Part shown: in pieces, positions 1 to 8,808 of the stretch
How the letters are laid out: each line of letters begins with the position of its first letter
Position numbering within the stretch: the first letter of the stretch is position 1
NCBI RefSeq assembly: GCF_019884725.1
Contig: NZ_CP082322.1
Span: forward strand, 1,922,001 to 1,986,000
Length of the DNA stretch: 64,000 nucleotides
Reading direction: 5' to 3'
From: Leucobacter tenebrionis
GTDB taxonomy: Bacteria > Actinomycetota > Actinomycetes > Actinomycetales > Microbacteriaceae
The notes under the pieces: model-generated
The model's database searches: none
What the model was told of the DNA's origin: nothing
What the model saw: only the letters and a program-made list of their open reading frames with translations
Made by a program: the position numbers and the translations under genes

Positions 1-3000
1 GAGCAGGCGCTGCGCGCGGTGCCCGGGGTGACCCGGGTGACGTCGAGCACCTCGAGCGGCACCGCCGACATCACCGTCGAGTGGACGTTCGACGAGAGCG
101 ACGAGGAGACGATCCGCACCATCCGCGCGGCCGCCGACGGCCTGAAGCCGACCTTCCCCAGCGGCACCGAGGTGCAGGTCTTCTCGGGAGGCGCCGACGA
201 CATGCCCGCGATGATGCTCAGCGCCGGAACCTCGGGCGACGCGACGGCCTTCGCCGACGAGCTCGCCCGCGAGGTGGTGCCGGCCCTGCAGGGGCTGAAC
301 GGCGTGCAGAAGGTCGAGCTGGCAGGCAGGGAGGAGCAGCGGATCCTCATCGCGCTCCGCCCCGCCGACGTCGATCGGTTGAAGATCGACCCCGCCCAGA
401 TCGCGCCCGCCCTCGAGACGCGCGGAGCCTCGCTTCCCGCAGGGCAGGCGGAGTCCGAGCAGGGCCGGCTGGCAGTGACCGTCGGCTCCTCGCTCGGCTC
501 GGTCGAGGAGATCGCCGCGCTGCCCTTCACCGCGACCGACGCCGACGGCAACGTCAGCCTCGTGCACCTCTCCGACTTCGCCGACGTGAGCACCGAGACG
601 GTGCCCGCCGACAGCATCTCGCGCGTCAACGGCAAGCCTGCACTCACACTGCAGGTGTTCCCCGCGCAGGGCGCCAACGTGATCGACATCTCGCACGCGG
701 TGACGGCCGAGCTCGACCGCCTGGCCCCCGAGCTCGGCGGGGAATTCGTCACGATCTTCGATCAGGCGCCCTTCATCGAGCAGTCGATCCACGATCTCTC
801 GGTCGAAGGCGGCCTCGGCCTGCTGTTCGCGGTACTCGTGATCCTCGCCTTCCTCGGCTCGTGGCGCTCGACCGTCATCGCGGCCCTCTCGATCCCGCTG
901 TCGCTGCTCATCACCCTCGTCGGACTGTGGTGGAGCGGCAACACCCTCAACATCCTCACCCTCGGCGCGCTCACCATCGCCATCGGTCGCGTGGTCGACG
1001 ACTCGATCGTGGTGATCGAGAACATCAGCCGACGCCGTGGATCCGGTCCGCTCACTGTCGCGGGGGTCGTCGCCTCCGTGCGCCAGGTGGCCGGCGCGAT
1101 CACGGCGTCGACGCTCACCACCGTCGCCGTCTTCCTGCCCATCGCATTCGTCTCCGGCATCGCCGGCCAGCTCTTCCGGCCGTTCGCCGTGACGGTGACC
1201 GTCGCGCTGCTCGCCTCGCTGCTCGTCGCGCTCACGATCGTGCCGGTGCTCGCGTACTGGTTCATGCGCGGGCGGACGCGGCGGTCCGTCGCCGCGGTTG
1301 CCTCGGCAGATCGGGTGGATCCGGCGGGTCCGGCGGTCGATCCGGCGGCGTCCGCAGAGGATCCGGATCCCGCACCGCCGCACCACGACGACGAGCTCGC
1401 CGAGACCCGATCCGCTCCCGACCGTCTGCAGCGGGCGCTCATGCCCGCCCTGGGGGCCACGCGACGCCACCCCGTCATCACACTCATCGCCTCGACACTC
1501 GTGCTCGCAGCGACGCTCGCGATGACCCCGTTCCTGCAGAGCGATTTCCTCGGGTCGTCGGGCAACGAGAGCCTGCAACTCACACAGACGCCCGAGCAGG
1601 CCGGCGATCGAGAGCAGCTCGTCGCGGCGGCGGAGCCCGTGGAGCGCGCCCTCGCCCGAGTGCCCGGCGTCCGCGATGTGATGACCTCGATCCCCGTCGG
1701 CGGCACCGCCGGCATGCCCACCGCGATCTCCTACGACGTGCAGCTCGAAGACGGGGCCGACGTCGAGACCGTCGGCGACGCCGTCGAACGCGCGCTCGAG
1801 AAGGTTCCCGACGCCGGCGATGTGCAGCTGCTCACCCAGGACGCCTTCGTGGGCGGCCCGGGCGGGGGCGGCATCGCCCTCCAGATCCGCGGCAACGATC
1901 CCGCAGCGCTGCGCGAAGCCAGCGACCTGCTGGAGAAGCAGCTCGCAGACTCGTCGAGCGTGCAGTCCGTGCGCAGCGAACTCACCGGGGAACAGCCCGT
2001 CATGCGGGTGACCCTCGACGAGGATCGCGCCGCGCTGCTGGGCTTCGACCGCGCCCTCGTCGCCGACGCCGTGCGCGGCGCGCTCGAGGGCACGACGGTG
2101 GGCAGCATGATGCTCGACGGCCAGGAGCGCGACATCCTGCTGCGCACGCCGGGCGCGGATCGCACCGCGGAGGCCCTCGGCGCGATCGTGCTGCCGGTCA
2201 CGCCTCAGCAGACGGCGCAGGCGCAGAAGCTCGCCGCGGATCAGCTGCAGGAGAAGGCCGAAGCGGAGGCTGAGACGCAGCGCGCCAACGCTGCCGCGGA
2301 ACTCGCGGATCAGCTGAACGAGGCGGGATCCCAGCGGTCGCAGCTCGTCGCCCAGCTCGGCGAGCTGAACGCCCAGCTCGCGCAGCTGCGAAGTCTGCCC
2401 GTCGTACCCGAATCACCGCGGGATCCGGCCGAAGAGGCCGTCGCCCGAGCGCAGCAGGAGCGCGCGGAGCAGCTCGCGGCGATCGAGGGGGCGATCGCCG
2501 GCGCTCAGAGCGGCATCGAGGGGCTCGACGAGCAGATCTCGGCGCTGCACCAGGCCCAGGCCGATGCAGACGAGCAGTTCGCCCAGCAGGAGCAGGCCGA
2601 GGCCGAGCAGAAGGCCGCTGCGGCGGCGACCGGCACGGCCATCACCCTCGCCGACATCGCCACCGTCGAGGAGGAGCTCACCGCGCCGACGATCACCCGT
2701 GCCGACGGCGAGCGCCAGGTCGCTCTCACCGTGACCCCGCGCTCCGGCCAGCTCGACGCGGCCAACGCGGCCGTCGAGCAGGCGATCGCCACCGCGGAGC
2801 TGCCGTCCGGCGTGAGCTTCGAGCTGGGCGGAGTGAGCGCCGAGCAGGACGACGCCTTCGCGCAGCTCGGTGCCGCGATGCTCGCCGCGATCATGCTGGT
2901 GCTGCTCGTGATGGTCGCGACGTTCCGCAGCTTCCGCGGGCCGCTCGTGCTGCTGATCTCGATCCCGTTCGCCGCGACGGGCGCGATCCTGGGTCTGCTG

Positions 3001-3495
3001 CTGACCAACACCCCGCTCGGACTGCCCGCGCTGATCGGACTGCTTATGCTCATCGGTATCGTCGTGACGAACGCGATCGTGCTCATGGATCTCGTGAACC
3101 GCCTGCGCGCGGCGGGGGCCTCACTCGAGGAGGCCGTCGAGCACGGCACCCGCTTGCGCCTGCGCCCGATCCTCATGACCGCGGCGGCGACGATCTTCGC
3201 CCTGGTGCCCATGTCGCTCGGGCTCACGGGCGGAGGGGTGTTCATCTCGAAACCGCTCGCGATCGTGGTGATCGGCGGGCTCGTCTCATCGACGCTGCTC
3301 ACGCTGGTGCTCGTGCCGATCCTCTACACCCTCGTCGAGCGCCGGCGCGAGCGGGTCTCCCTGGGCAGGGCCCGCCGCAGGGCGAGGCGGATCGTCGCGA
3401 AGCGGGCTCGGCTCGAGCGCGCTCGCGGTGCCGAGACCGGCAGCGCGAGTGACGCACCGCGGGCCGACGACATCGACACCCTGCTCGAGAACTGA
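1..3495 (+). CDS. RND-family efflux transporter, AcrB/ACR_tran type (5' end outside the window)
   Basis: The frame is open from base 1, so the N-terminus lies upstream; 1164 residues are visible. Inner-membrane proton-driven exporter of the AcrB-like RND superfamily; the substrate cannot be told. The first membrane block carries a conserved acidic pair in a VVDDSIVVIENI segment (about nt 991-1027), followed by a Pro/Asp-rich cytoplasmic linker (about nt 1300-1420). The second block ends in an Arg-rich tail. Between two periplasmic subdomains of the second half (about nt 2200-2640) is a Gln/Ala/Glu-rich stretch of roughly 145 residues that looks like a helical hairpin and is not in classical AcrB. 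No membrane-fusion partner is visible downstream; a strong hairpin follows the stop. Confidence 0.9.
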   Translation, partial: EQALRAVPGVTRVTSSTSSGTADITVEWTFDESDEETIRTIRAAADGLKPTFPSGTEVQVFSGGADDMPAMMLSAGTSGDATAFADELAREVVPALQGLNGVQKVELAGREEQRILIALRPADVDRLKIDPAQIAPALETRGASLPAGQAESEQGRLAVTVGSSLGSVEEIAALPFTATDADGNVSLVHLSDFADVSTETVPADSISRVNGKPALTLQVFPAQGANVIDISHAVTAELDRLAPELGGEFVTIFDQAPFIEQSIHDLSVEGGLGLLFAVLVILAFLGSWRSTVIAALSIPLSLLITLVGLWWSGNTLNILTLGALTIAIGRVVDDSIVVIENISRRRGSGPLTVAGVVASVRQVAGAITASTLTTVAVFLPIAFVSGIAGQLFRPFAVTVTVALLASLLVALTIVPVLAYWFMRGRTRRSVAAVASADRVDPAGPAVDPAASAEDPDPAPPHHDDELAETRSAPDRLQRALMPALGATRRHPVITLIASTLVLAATLAMTPFLQSDFLGSSGNESLQLTQTPEQAGDREQLVAAAEPVERALARVPGVRDVMTSIPVGGTAGMPTAISYDVQLEDGADVETVGDAVERALEKVPDAGDVQLLTQDAFVGGPGGGGIALQIRGNDPAALREASDLLEKQLADSSSVQSVRSELTGEQPVMRVTLDEDRAALLGFDRALVADAVRGALEGTTVGSMMLDGQERDILLRTPGADRTAEALGAIVLPVTPQQTAQAQKLAADQLQEKAEAEAETQRANAAAELADQLNEAGSQRSQLVAQLGELNAQLAQLRSLPVVPESPRDPAEEAVARAQQERAEQLAAIEGAIAGAQSGIEGLDEQISALHQAQADADEQFAQQEQAEAEQKAAAAATGTAITLADIATVEEELTAPTITRADGERQVALTVTPRSGQLDAANAAVEQAIATAELPSGVSFELGGVSAEQDDAFAQLGAAMLAAIMLVLLVMVATFRSFRGPLVLLISIPFAATGAILGLLLTNTPLGLPALIGLLMLIGIVVTNAIVLMDLVNRLRAAGASLEEAVEHGTRLRLRPILMTAAATIFALVPMSLGLTGGGVFISKPLAIVVIGGLVSSTLLTLVLVPILYTLVERRRERVSLGRARRRARRIVAKRARLERARGAETGSASDAPRADDIDTLLEN

Positions 3496-3523
3496 GGCGC
3501 GGCCCGCGTCGCGGCGCTCTAGC

Positions 3524-3565
3524 GCCGGGTTCACGGGGCCTCAATGGAGGCCCCGTGAACCCGGC
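3524..3565 (+). terminator. Strong hairpin terminator after the RND gene
   Basis: A perfect 19-bp stem (3524-3542 with 3547-3565) closes a 4-base AATG loop, 29 bases after the RND stop. No clear T-run follows, as is common in high-GC actinobacteria. It sits between convergent genes and may serve both. Confidence 0.8.
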
Positions 3566-3594
3566 CTGTCCGCGCCGCGGTAGCCCGGTCAGCC

Positions 3595-4341
3595 TCAGCG
3601 CGCGAGAAGCAGCGGAGGTCGCTGCGGCCCTTCGAGCCGAGCGACCGCGATCTTGACGTCGGTCACATCGCTTCTCAGCTCGGTCACGTCGACCTTGAGT
3701 TCTTCCACATCCCCCTTCAGCTCGGTCACGCCGTTCTTCAGAACGGCAACGCTGGCCTTCAACTCGGCCACATCGCGGCCCACCGCGTCGATCCGCGTCG
3801 TCAGCTTCTCATCCAGCGCAGCGAAGCGGTCGCCCGATTTCTCATCGACCGCAGCGAAGCGGGCACCCGTTTTCTCATCGAGCCGGTCGATGCGCCCACT
3901 GAGATTATGAGCGACCCCGTCGATACTCCCGCTGAGATTATGAGTGACCCCGTCGATACGCGTCGTGAGCTTCTCATCAACCTCGTCGATCCGCGTCGTC
4001 AACTTCTCATCGACCTGGTCGATGCGCGACGTCAACTTCTTATCAACCTCGTCGATCCGGCGCGTAAGCTTCTCATCAACCTCACCGATGCGCGTCGTGA
4101 GCTTCTCATCAACCTCACCGATGCGCGTCGTGAGCTTCTCATCAACCTCGTCGATCCGCGTCGTGAGCTTCTCATCAACCTGGTCGATGCGCGACGTCAG
4201 CTTCTCATCGACCCCGTCGATGCGCTCGCCGAGTTTCTCGGCGATGACATCGGTGCGTCGCATGGTCCAGGCGAAGCCGACGGCCAGTGAGAAGAGCAGC
4301 CCGACGCCGGTCAGCATCGTGGTGATCGTCTCGGCTGACAT
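3595..4341 (-). CDS. Membrane-anchored coiled-coil protein made of 11-residue repeats
   Basis: A 248-residue protein of unknown function. Residues about 6-26 form one hydrophobic helix, probably an N-terminal membrane anchor. Residues 38-191 are fourteen consecutive 11-residue units of the type TTRIDEVDEKL (I and V at fixed places, DEKL at the end), the signature of a hendecad coiled coil. Residues 192-233 then switch to 7-residue units such as TELKGDV and EELKVDV, a heptad coiled coil, before a short Pro/Leu tail. Translation of the other frames gives only repetitive artefacts. It resembles short coiled-coil proteins that brace membranes or phage and secretion structures, but no family is recognised. 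The neighbours (RND gene, zinc operon) give no functional hint. Confidence 0.75.
   Translation of the reverse strand: MSAETITTMLTGVGLLFSLAVGFAWTMRRTDVIAEKLGERIDGVDEKLTSRIDQVDEKLTTRIDEVDEKLTTRIGEVDEKLTTRIGEVDEKLTRRIDEVDKKLTSRIDQVDEKLTTRIDEVDEKLTTRIDGVTHNLSGSIDGVAHNLSGRIDRLDEKTGARFAAVDEKSGDRFAALDEKLTTRIDAVGRDVAELKASVAVLKNGVTELKGDVEELKVDVTELRSDVTDVKIAVARLEGPQRPPLLLAR
3945..4230. repeat. 33-bp tandem repeats inside the hendecad gene
   Basis: About nine units of 33 bp, with a recurring GTCGATnCGCGT..GAGCTTCTCATC pattern read on the + strand, encode the conserved 11-residue units. The best copies are nearly identical at DNA level, so unit number may change by slippage or recombination. Confidence 0.8.
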
Positions 4342-4504
4342 CAGCGCCGCCTTTCTCCAGTCGGAAGGGTGGTTTCGTGTTCAGCTTACGACGGCTACAG
4401 CACAGAAACAGGCCGAAGTTCATATTTGTGGATAACTCCTCGCGGTCTCCGCATCCGCCTCGGTTGTGAGCGAAGTACCCGAGCACCGGGTCCCGTAAGG
4501 ACCT

Positions 4505-4900
4505 CTAGGATTTTCCCCGACAGCGCTCGCAGAGTCCGAAGAGGTCGACCACGTGCTCGATCTCGGTGAAGCCGTGCTCGGCTCCGACCCTGCGCGTCCA
4601 CTCCTCGACGACAGCGGCCGAGAGTTCGCGCGTATCCCCGCAGCTGCGGCAGATGAGGTGGTGATGGTGCCCCGTCATCGTGCACGAGCGGAACAGGTTC
4701 TCCCCCTCCGGCGACTGCAGCGAGTCCGCCTCACCGGTTTCGGAGAGGCTCCCGAGCGCGCGGTACACGGTTGCGAGGCCGATCGTCGACCCGCTCTCGC
4801 GCAGTTCCTGATGCAGCTGTTGAGCGCTCACGAACCCTCGCGCCTCGGCGAGCGCCGCGCGCACCGCTTCGCGCTGCCACGTGTTCCGTTTCGGCTGCAT
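4505..4900 (-). CDS. zur: Fur-family metalloregulator, probably Zur
   Basis: About 131 residues: N-terminal winged helix (GLATVYRALGSL recognition region) and C-terminal metal-binding dimerisation domain with the HHHHLICRSCGD segment and a final CERC pair, giving the two CxxC motifs of the structural zinc site. I start at the ATG at 4900 because AGGAGG lies six bases upstream; an in-frame ATG at 4930 lacks such a site. It is the last gene after a zinc-type ABC transporter on the same strand, which argues for Zur rather than iron Fur. It probably represses that operon through the two boxes at 8794-8835. Confidence 0.85.
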   Translation of the reverse strand: MQPKRNTWQREAVRAALAEARGFVSAQQLHQELRESGSTIGLATVYRALGSLSETGEADSLQSPEGENLFRSCTMTGHHHHLICRSCGDTRELSAAVVEEWTRRVGAEHGFTEIEHVVDLFGLCERCRGKS

Positions 4901-4964
4901 GGCGCGCCTCCTCTCCTGCACTGCCTCCACCGTAGCGAAGTTCGGCCCGCGGCGGCATCGCCGC

Positions 4965-5771
4965 TCACGCGGACTTCAGAACCCGCCTCGGCGCGATCGC
5001 CCGGATCGCGAGGGACACGACGAAGATCGCCGTCATGACGAGCCCGACGGATCCGCCCGCCGCGATCCCGAACTCCCGAGACGCCCAGAGCCCGACGAGC
5101 CCGCCGGCCACCCCGAGCAGCGCCGCGATCGGCGGAATCCGCTCGATGCGCGACGTCAGCGCGCGCGCCGCGGCTGCGGGCCCGATCAGCACCGCGACGC
5201 CCAGGATCGCCCCCACCGCGGGCATCGCCGCCACGACCGCGGCCGCGACCGCGCCCGAGACCACGAGCTCGACCGGCCACGCGCGGAAACCCGCCGCGGC
5301 GAATCCGACGGGGTCGAAGGTGTGAAACAGGATCCGACGCCGCATCACCGCGAGCACCGCCGCGGTGACGACCAGCACGATCGCGGTGGTGAGCACGTCT
5401 CCGGGGGACACCCCGAGCGGCGACCCCACGAGCAGCGCCTCGACCGGCACCCCGAGGCCGGAGTTGAGGCTGGCCAGCAGCGTCCCCAGCGCGAAGCCGA
5501 GCGAGAGCACCACACCGCTCGCCACCTGTCTGCCCTGCCCGGGGATGCGAGCGAGCAGCGTCATCACGAGCACGAGCAGCAGCGCGAACACAGCCTGGCC
5601 GAGCAGCAGGTTCCAGCCGAGCACCGCGAAGATCACGCCGCCGGGGAAGGTCGCGTGGCTCAGCGCGACCGCGAAGAACGAGCGCCGCCGCAGCACGATG
5701 AGCGTGCCGGCAAGCCCCGAGAGCAGACCGAGCAGCACGAGTTCGAGGGCCGCGAGCGCGAAGTAGGTCAC
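4965..5771 (-). CDS. Metal ABC transporter permease, ZnuB/ABC-3 family (second permease)
   Basis: 268 residues with about eight hydrophobic segments and the family's conserved regions (SHATFPGGVIFAVLG; LIGPAAAARALTSRIERIPPIAALLGV). Integral membrane subunit that would form the channel with the permease encoded just upstream. Its GTG start overlaps the stop of the upstream permease as GTGA, so the two are translationally coupled. Two different permeases with one ATPase and one binding protein suggest a heterodimeric channel, as known for some Mn/Zn systems of the SitCD kind. Confidence 0.88.
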   Translation of the reverse strand: MTYFALAALELVLLGLLSGLAGTLIVLRRRSFFAVALSHATFPGGVIFAVLGWNLLLGQAVFALLLVLVMTLLARIPGQGRQVASGVVLSLGFALGTLLASLNSGLGVPVEALLVGSPLGVSPGDVLTTAIVLVVTAAVLAVMRRRILFHTFDPVGFAAAGFRAWPVELVVSGAVAAAVVAAMPAVGAILGVAVLIGPAAAARALTSRIERIPPIAALLGVAGGLVGLWASREFGIAAGGSVGLVMTAIFVVSLAIRAIAPRRVLKSA

Positions 5772-6790
5772 GAGTCGGCCCCCTCTGCGGCGTCGACGCG
5801 GCGTCCCGAACTTCGGAGCTCACCCGTATCTCGGAGCGATTCCGGCGATCCGCTCCGAATGACGGGCCTGCTCCGAAGAACCGTCATCCGCAGCAGCGCT
5901 GCGAGCAGATACGCCGCGACGAGCAGCAGCACGACCACGGCGCCGGGCGACACCGTCGCCCCGGCCTCGACCGACCACTCGAACGACAGCCACAACCCCG
6001 CGATCCCTGCCGCCAGCGGCAGCAGGATCGCGATCGGCACCAGCAGTGCGAATCCGCGCGTCACGAGCCGCGCGGCCGCCATCGGCACCGTCAGCAGCGC
6101 CACCACCATGAGCACGCCGAGCGCCTGCACGCCCGCGACGGTGAGCAGCGCTACGGCGATGCCCAGGGCGAGGTCGGTGCGGAGGGTGCGGAACCCAGCA
6201 GCCTCGAAACCGGCCGGATCGAAGGCGCGGAAGAGCTGCGCCCGGCGCGTGCCGAGCACGATCAGGATCGCCGCGACGGCGACGACCAGGATCTGCCAGA
6301 GCTGGGTGGACGTCACCGTGAGCAGGCGCCCGAAGAGCAGCTCCTGCAGCTGCGACACGTAGCTCTCCTGCCGCGACACGAGCACGACGCCCAGGCTGAA
6401 CAGGCCGGTCAGCACCACCGCGATCGCGGCGTCGGCGCCGATCCCGCGCCGCTCGATCACCGTGAACAGCACGGCCGCGAGCACCGCGGCCACGACCGCC
6501 CCGGGCAGCAGGCCAGCAGTGCCGCCGATCGCCGACCCCACCACGAGCCCCGGAAATACCGCGTGGACCAGACCGTCGCTCACGAACTCCATCTCGCGGA
6601 AGCTGATGAAGAGCCCCACCACTCCCGCGGCGACCGCGAGGATCGCGACGGTCACGAGCGCGCGCCACATGAACGGCAGCGCGAAGATCTCGAGGGGGGA
6701 GGCGGCGACGACCGGGCCCGCTCCGATCAGCGTCTGGGCGAGGGGGGAGGATCCGGCGCCGGCGAGCACGCCCGCGACCGCGGCGAGCAC
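5768..6790 (-). CDS. znuB: Metal ABC transporter permease, ZnuB/ABC-3 family (first permease)
   Basis: 340 residues if the GTG at 6790 is used; that GTG overlaps the ATPase stop by one base (TAGTG) and gives a normal family N-terminus. The frame stays open further upstream but only as low-quality Arg-rich translation inside the ATPase gene. Family features are FVSDGLVHAVFPGLVVG early in the protein and the VLMVVALLTVPMAAARL segment. The last ~40 residues (polar, RSRPVIRSGSPESLRDTGEL) exceed the family's usual end and coincide with a REP-like DNA element at 5831-5863, so the tail may derive from insertion of that element. Confidence 0.88.
   Translation of the reverse strand: MLAAVAGVLAGAGSSPLAQTLIGAGPVVAASPLEIFALPFMWRALVTVAILAVAAGVVGLFISFREMEFVSDGLVHAVFPGLVVGSAIGGTAGLLPGAVVAAVLAAVLFTVIERRGIGADAAIAVVLTGLFSLGVVLVSRQESYVSQLQELLFGRLLTVTSTQLWQILVVAVAAILIVLGTRRAQLFRAFDPAGFEAAGFRTLRTDLALGIAVALLTVAGVQALGVLMVVALLTVPMAAARLVTRGFALLVPIAILLPLAAGIAGLWLSFEWSVEAGATVSPGAVVVLLLVAAYLLAALLRMTVLRSRPVIRSGSPESLRDTGELRSSGRRVDAAEGADS
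5831..5863 (-). repeat. REP-like palindromic element inside the permease 3' end
   Basis: On the minus strand it begins GTCATTCGGAGCGG and contains a perfect 8-bp inverted repeat (5831-5838 with 5851-5858). The GTCATYC start and internal stem are shared with elements at 22124, 25917 and 44912. It encodes part of the permease C-terminal tail. Confidence 0.4.
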
Positions 6791-7617
6791 TACTCGGTCT
6801 CCCGGGTCGTCGTCACGGTGTGCTGGTCGAGCTCGACCGTCGTGTCCTGGAAGGCGTGCTGCACAGCATCGAGCGTGAGCGCCTCGCCGAGCGGCCCGAA
6901 CGCCGCGGGGTGCCCCGGCTGGGAGGGGGTGTGGCCGCTCGCGAGCAGCAGCACGTGCGTGCACGCCTGCTGCGCGATCTCGAGGTCGTGGGTCGAGACG
7001 ATCACCGTGCGGCCCTCCTCGCGCAGCTCGCGCACGAGATCGAGCAGCTTGTCGCGGTTCTCGCGGTCGAGACCATTGAAGGGCTCGTCCAGCAGCAGGA
7101 GGCGCGGATCCGACACCAGTGCGCGCGCGAGGATCCCGCGCTGCTGCTGCCCGCCCGAGAGCTCGCCGAACCTGCGCCCGGCGAGCGTCGCGAGTCCCAC
7201 GCGCTCGAGGGCATCGGTTACCGCCGCGCGTCCGTCACGACCGATCGGTCGCAGGGGGCCCCGCGAGCGGTACAGCCCCATCGTCACCACCTGACGCAGG
7301 CTCACCGGCAGCGCCGTGTCGCGAGTGTCCGCCTGCGGCAGCGTGCCGATGCTGCGCCGCGCCCGATCCGGAGAAGTGCCGAGCACGCGCACGCCGCCCG
7401 CGGTCAGCTCCGCGAGGCCGAGCACTCCGCGCAGCAGCGTCGACTTGCCCGAGCCGTTGGGCCCGATGAGGGCCACCGCCGATCCGGCGGGCACCACGAG
7501 ACTCAGGCGCTCGACGCGTGTCTCGCCGGCATAACCGAACGCCGCGCCGTCGAGGACGAGCGCGGGCTCGGCGGCGGTCTCGGGGTGCAAGGCGTCAGGG
7601 ACGGAGCGCGCGGTCAC
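6790..7617 (-). CDS. znuC: Metal ABC transporter ATP-binding protein
   Basis: 275 residues, a complete ABC ATPase: Walker A GPNGSGKS at 52-59, Q-loop region PQADTRD, signature LSGGQQQRG, Walker B LLLLDEPFNGLD, switch His in STHDLE. It powers import through the two permeases downstream. The GTG start overlaps the stop of the binding-protein gene (GTGA). Gene order binding protein, ATPase, permease, permease, regulator is that of a zinc uptake operon. Confidence 0.92.
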   Translation of the reverse strand: MTARSVPDALHPETAAEPALVLDGAAFGYAGETRVERLSLVVPAGSAVALIGPNGSGKSTLLRGVLGLAELTAGGVRVLGTSPDRARRSIGTLPQADTRDTALPVSLRQVVTMGLYRSRGPLRPIGRDGRAAVTDALERVGLATLAGRRFGELSGGQQQRGILARALVSDPRLLLLDEPFNGLDRENRDKLLDLVRELREEGRTVIVSTHDLEIAQQACTHVLLLASGHTPSQPGHPAAFGPLGEALTLDAVQHAFQDTTVELDQHTVTTTRETE

Positions 7618-8777
7618 TCTTGCAGACTAGCGGGAAGCGGTTCGGGCTCGACACCCCACGCCTCGAGGATCACCCGCGTGTTGTGCACGGTCGCGCCGAT
7701 GTAGGTGTCGGGGCTGATGCCGTCGTCGACCGCACCCTCCGCGGCGTCCGGGGCGCCGAGCGAATCCGCGTACAGCGCCTCCGCGTCGACCACCTCGACC
7801 CCCGCTTCCTTGGCGATCGTCTGCGCGAGCTTGGGGCTCATCGACGATTCCACGAAGACGGCCTTCACCCCGCGCTCCTTGATAGACGCGACCAGAGCGT
7901 CCATCTCGGCGGCGCTCGGCTCGGCGTTGTCCTCGAAGCTCGGCAGGATCGACCCGGCGAACGCGATGCCGTAGTCGTGCAGGTAGTAGCGGAGCGAGTC
8001 GTGGCCGCTCACGAGCACGCGCTGCTCGGCGGGCACATTCTCGAACTGCGCGGCGACCCAGGCGTCGAGATCCTGCAGCTGCGCGACGTAGGCGTCGGCG
8101 CGCTCGGTGTAATCGTCGGCATGATCGGGATCGATGCGCGCGAGGTCGCCCGCGATCATCGAGACCATGCCCTCGGCGTTGCTGGGCGATGTCCAGATGT
8201 GCGGGTTCACATCGCCGTGGTCGTGGTCGTGCTCCTCCTCGGCGTGCTCGTCGTGGGCTTCAGCCTCGGCCTCGTGAGCATGCTCGTCGTGGGCATGCTC
8301 CGCATCGGCGTGATCCGCCGCCTCCCCCTCGTGCGCATGATCGTGCTCCTCGGCGCCGCCGCCCTCCGCGGTCACCTCGCGCAGCATCTCGGGATCGAGC
8401 CCGTTGGCCGCGGTGATGATCTCCCCGTCGAAGCCGGAGGCCTCGATCGCGCTGTCGACGAAGGTCTCGAGGCCGACGCCGTTGACGATGAGCACGTCGG
8501 CCTCGCCCAGTGCGAGCAGGTCGGCGGGAGACGGGTCGAAGTGGTGCGCCGAGCCGCCGGGAGCGAGCAGACCGGTGAGCTGGATATCATCGCCGCCGAC
8601 CTGCGCGGCGAAGTCCGTGAGCTGCGTGGTGGTCGCCACGACCTTGAGCTCGTCGGAGGCGTCGCCGGATCCTGCTCCCCCTGCACCGCAGGAGGTCAGG
8701 GCGAGCACCGCGGCGAGCGCGGCGCCCCCCAGCGCGGCGAGGCGGAGCGGATGGCGTGAGGAGGAGGTTCGTGACAT
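7614..8777 (-). CDS. znuA: Zinc-binding lipoprotein of the ABC importer (cluster A-1, ZnuA/AdcA-like)
   Basis: 387 residues. Signal peptide ending in a lipobox (ALTSCGAGG), so a lipoprotein facing outwards. A long His/Asp/Glu-rich loop (about residues 140-200, HDHAHEGEAADHADAEHAHD) precedes DVNPHIW, the metal His context of the family; such loops are typical of zinc rather than manganese binders. Further ligand regions are SGHDSLRYY and the late Asp-containing segment. Its promoter carries two probable Zur boxes, consistent with derepression in zinc shortage. Confidence 0.92.
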   Translation of the reverse strand: MSRTSSSRHPLRLAALGGAALAAVLALTSCGAGGAGSGDASDELKVVATTTQLTDFAAQVGGDDIQLTGLLAPGGSAHHFDPSPADLLALGEADVLIVNGVGLETFVDSAIEASGFDGEIITAANGLDPEMLREVTAEGGGAEEHDHAHEGEAADHADAEHAHDEHAHEAEAEAHDEHAEEEHDHDHGDVNPHIWTSPSNAEGMVSMIAGDLARIDPDHADDYTERADAYVAQLQDLDAWVAAQFENVPAEQRVLVSGHDSLRYYLHDYGIAFAGSILPSFEDNAEPSAAEMDALVASIKERGVKAVFVESSMSPKLAQTIAKEAGVEVVDAEALYADSLGAPDAAEGAVDDGISPDTYIGATVHNTRVILEAWGVEPEPLPASLQE

Positions 8778-8793
8778 GAGTGAGCTTTCTAGA

Positions 8794-8808
8794 TGAGAAC
8801 GAATCTCA
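8794..8808. promoter_or_regulatory. Probable Zur box 1 (znu promoter)
   Basis: TGAGAACGAATCTCA, an inverted repeat TGAGA-N5-TCTCA, lies just downstream of the -10 box of the znu promoter. It fits the TGA-N9-TCA frame of Fur/Zur operators. Confidence 0.65.

Noticed and set aside
81..2273. Long Arg-rich open frame inside the RND gene
   Set aside because: High-GC shadow of the real frame with unnatural composition.
3945..4230. Evenly spaced 33-bp repeats that at first sight resemble a CRISPR array
   Set aside because: The units are contiguous without spacers, keep a reading frame and encode 11-residue coiled-coil repeats.
3907..4290. Open + strand frame with LINLVDPRRELLINLVD repeats
   Set aside because: Antisense reading of the 33-bp repeats in the minus-strand hendecad gene; no start signal.
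4427..4435. TGTGGATAA, a perfect DnaA box (TTATCCACA on the minus strand)
   Set aside because: Single copy, no other boxes, AT-rich unwinding region or dnaA/dnaN genes nearby; chance occurrence is likely.
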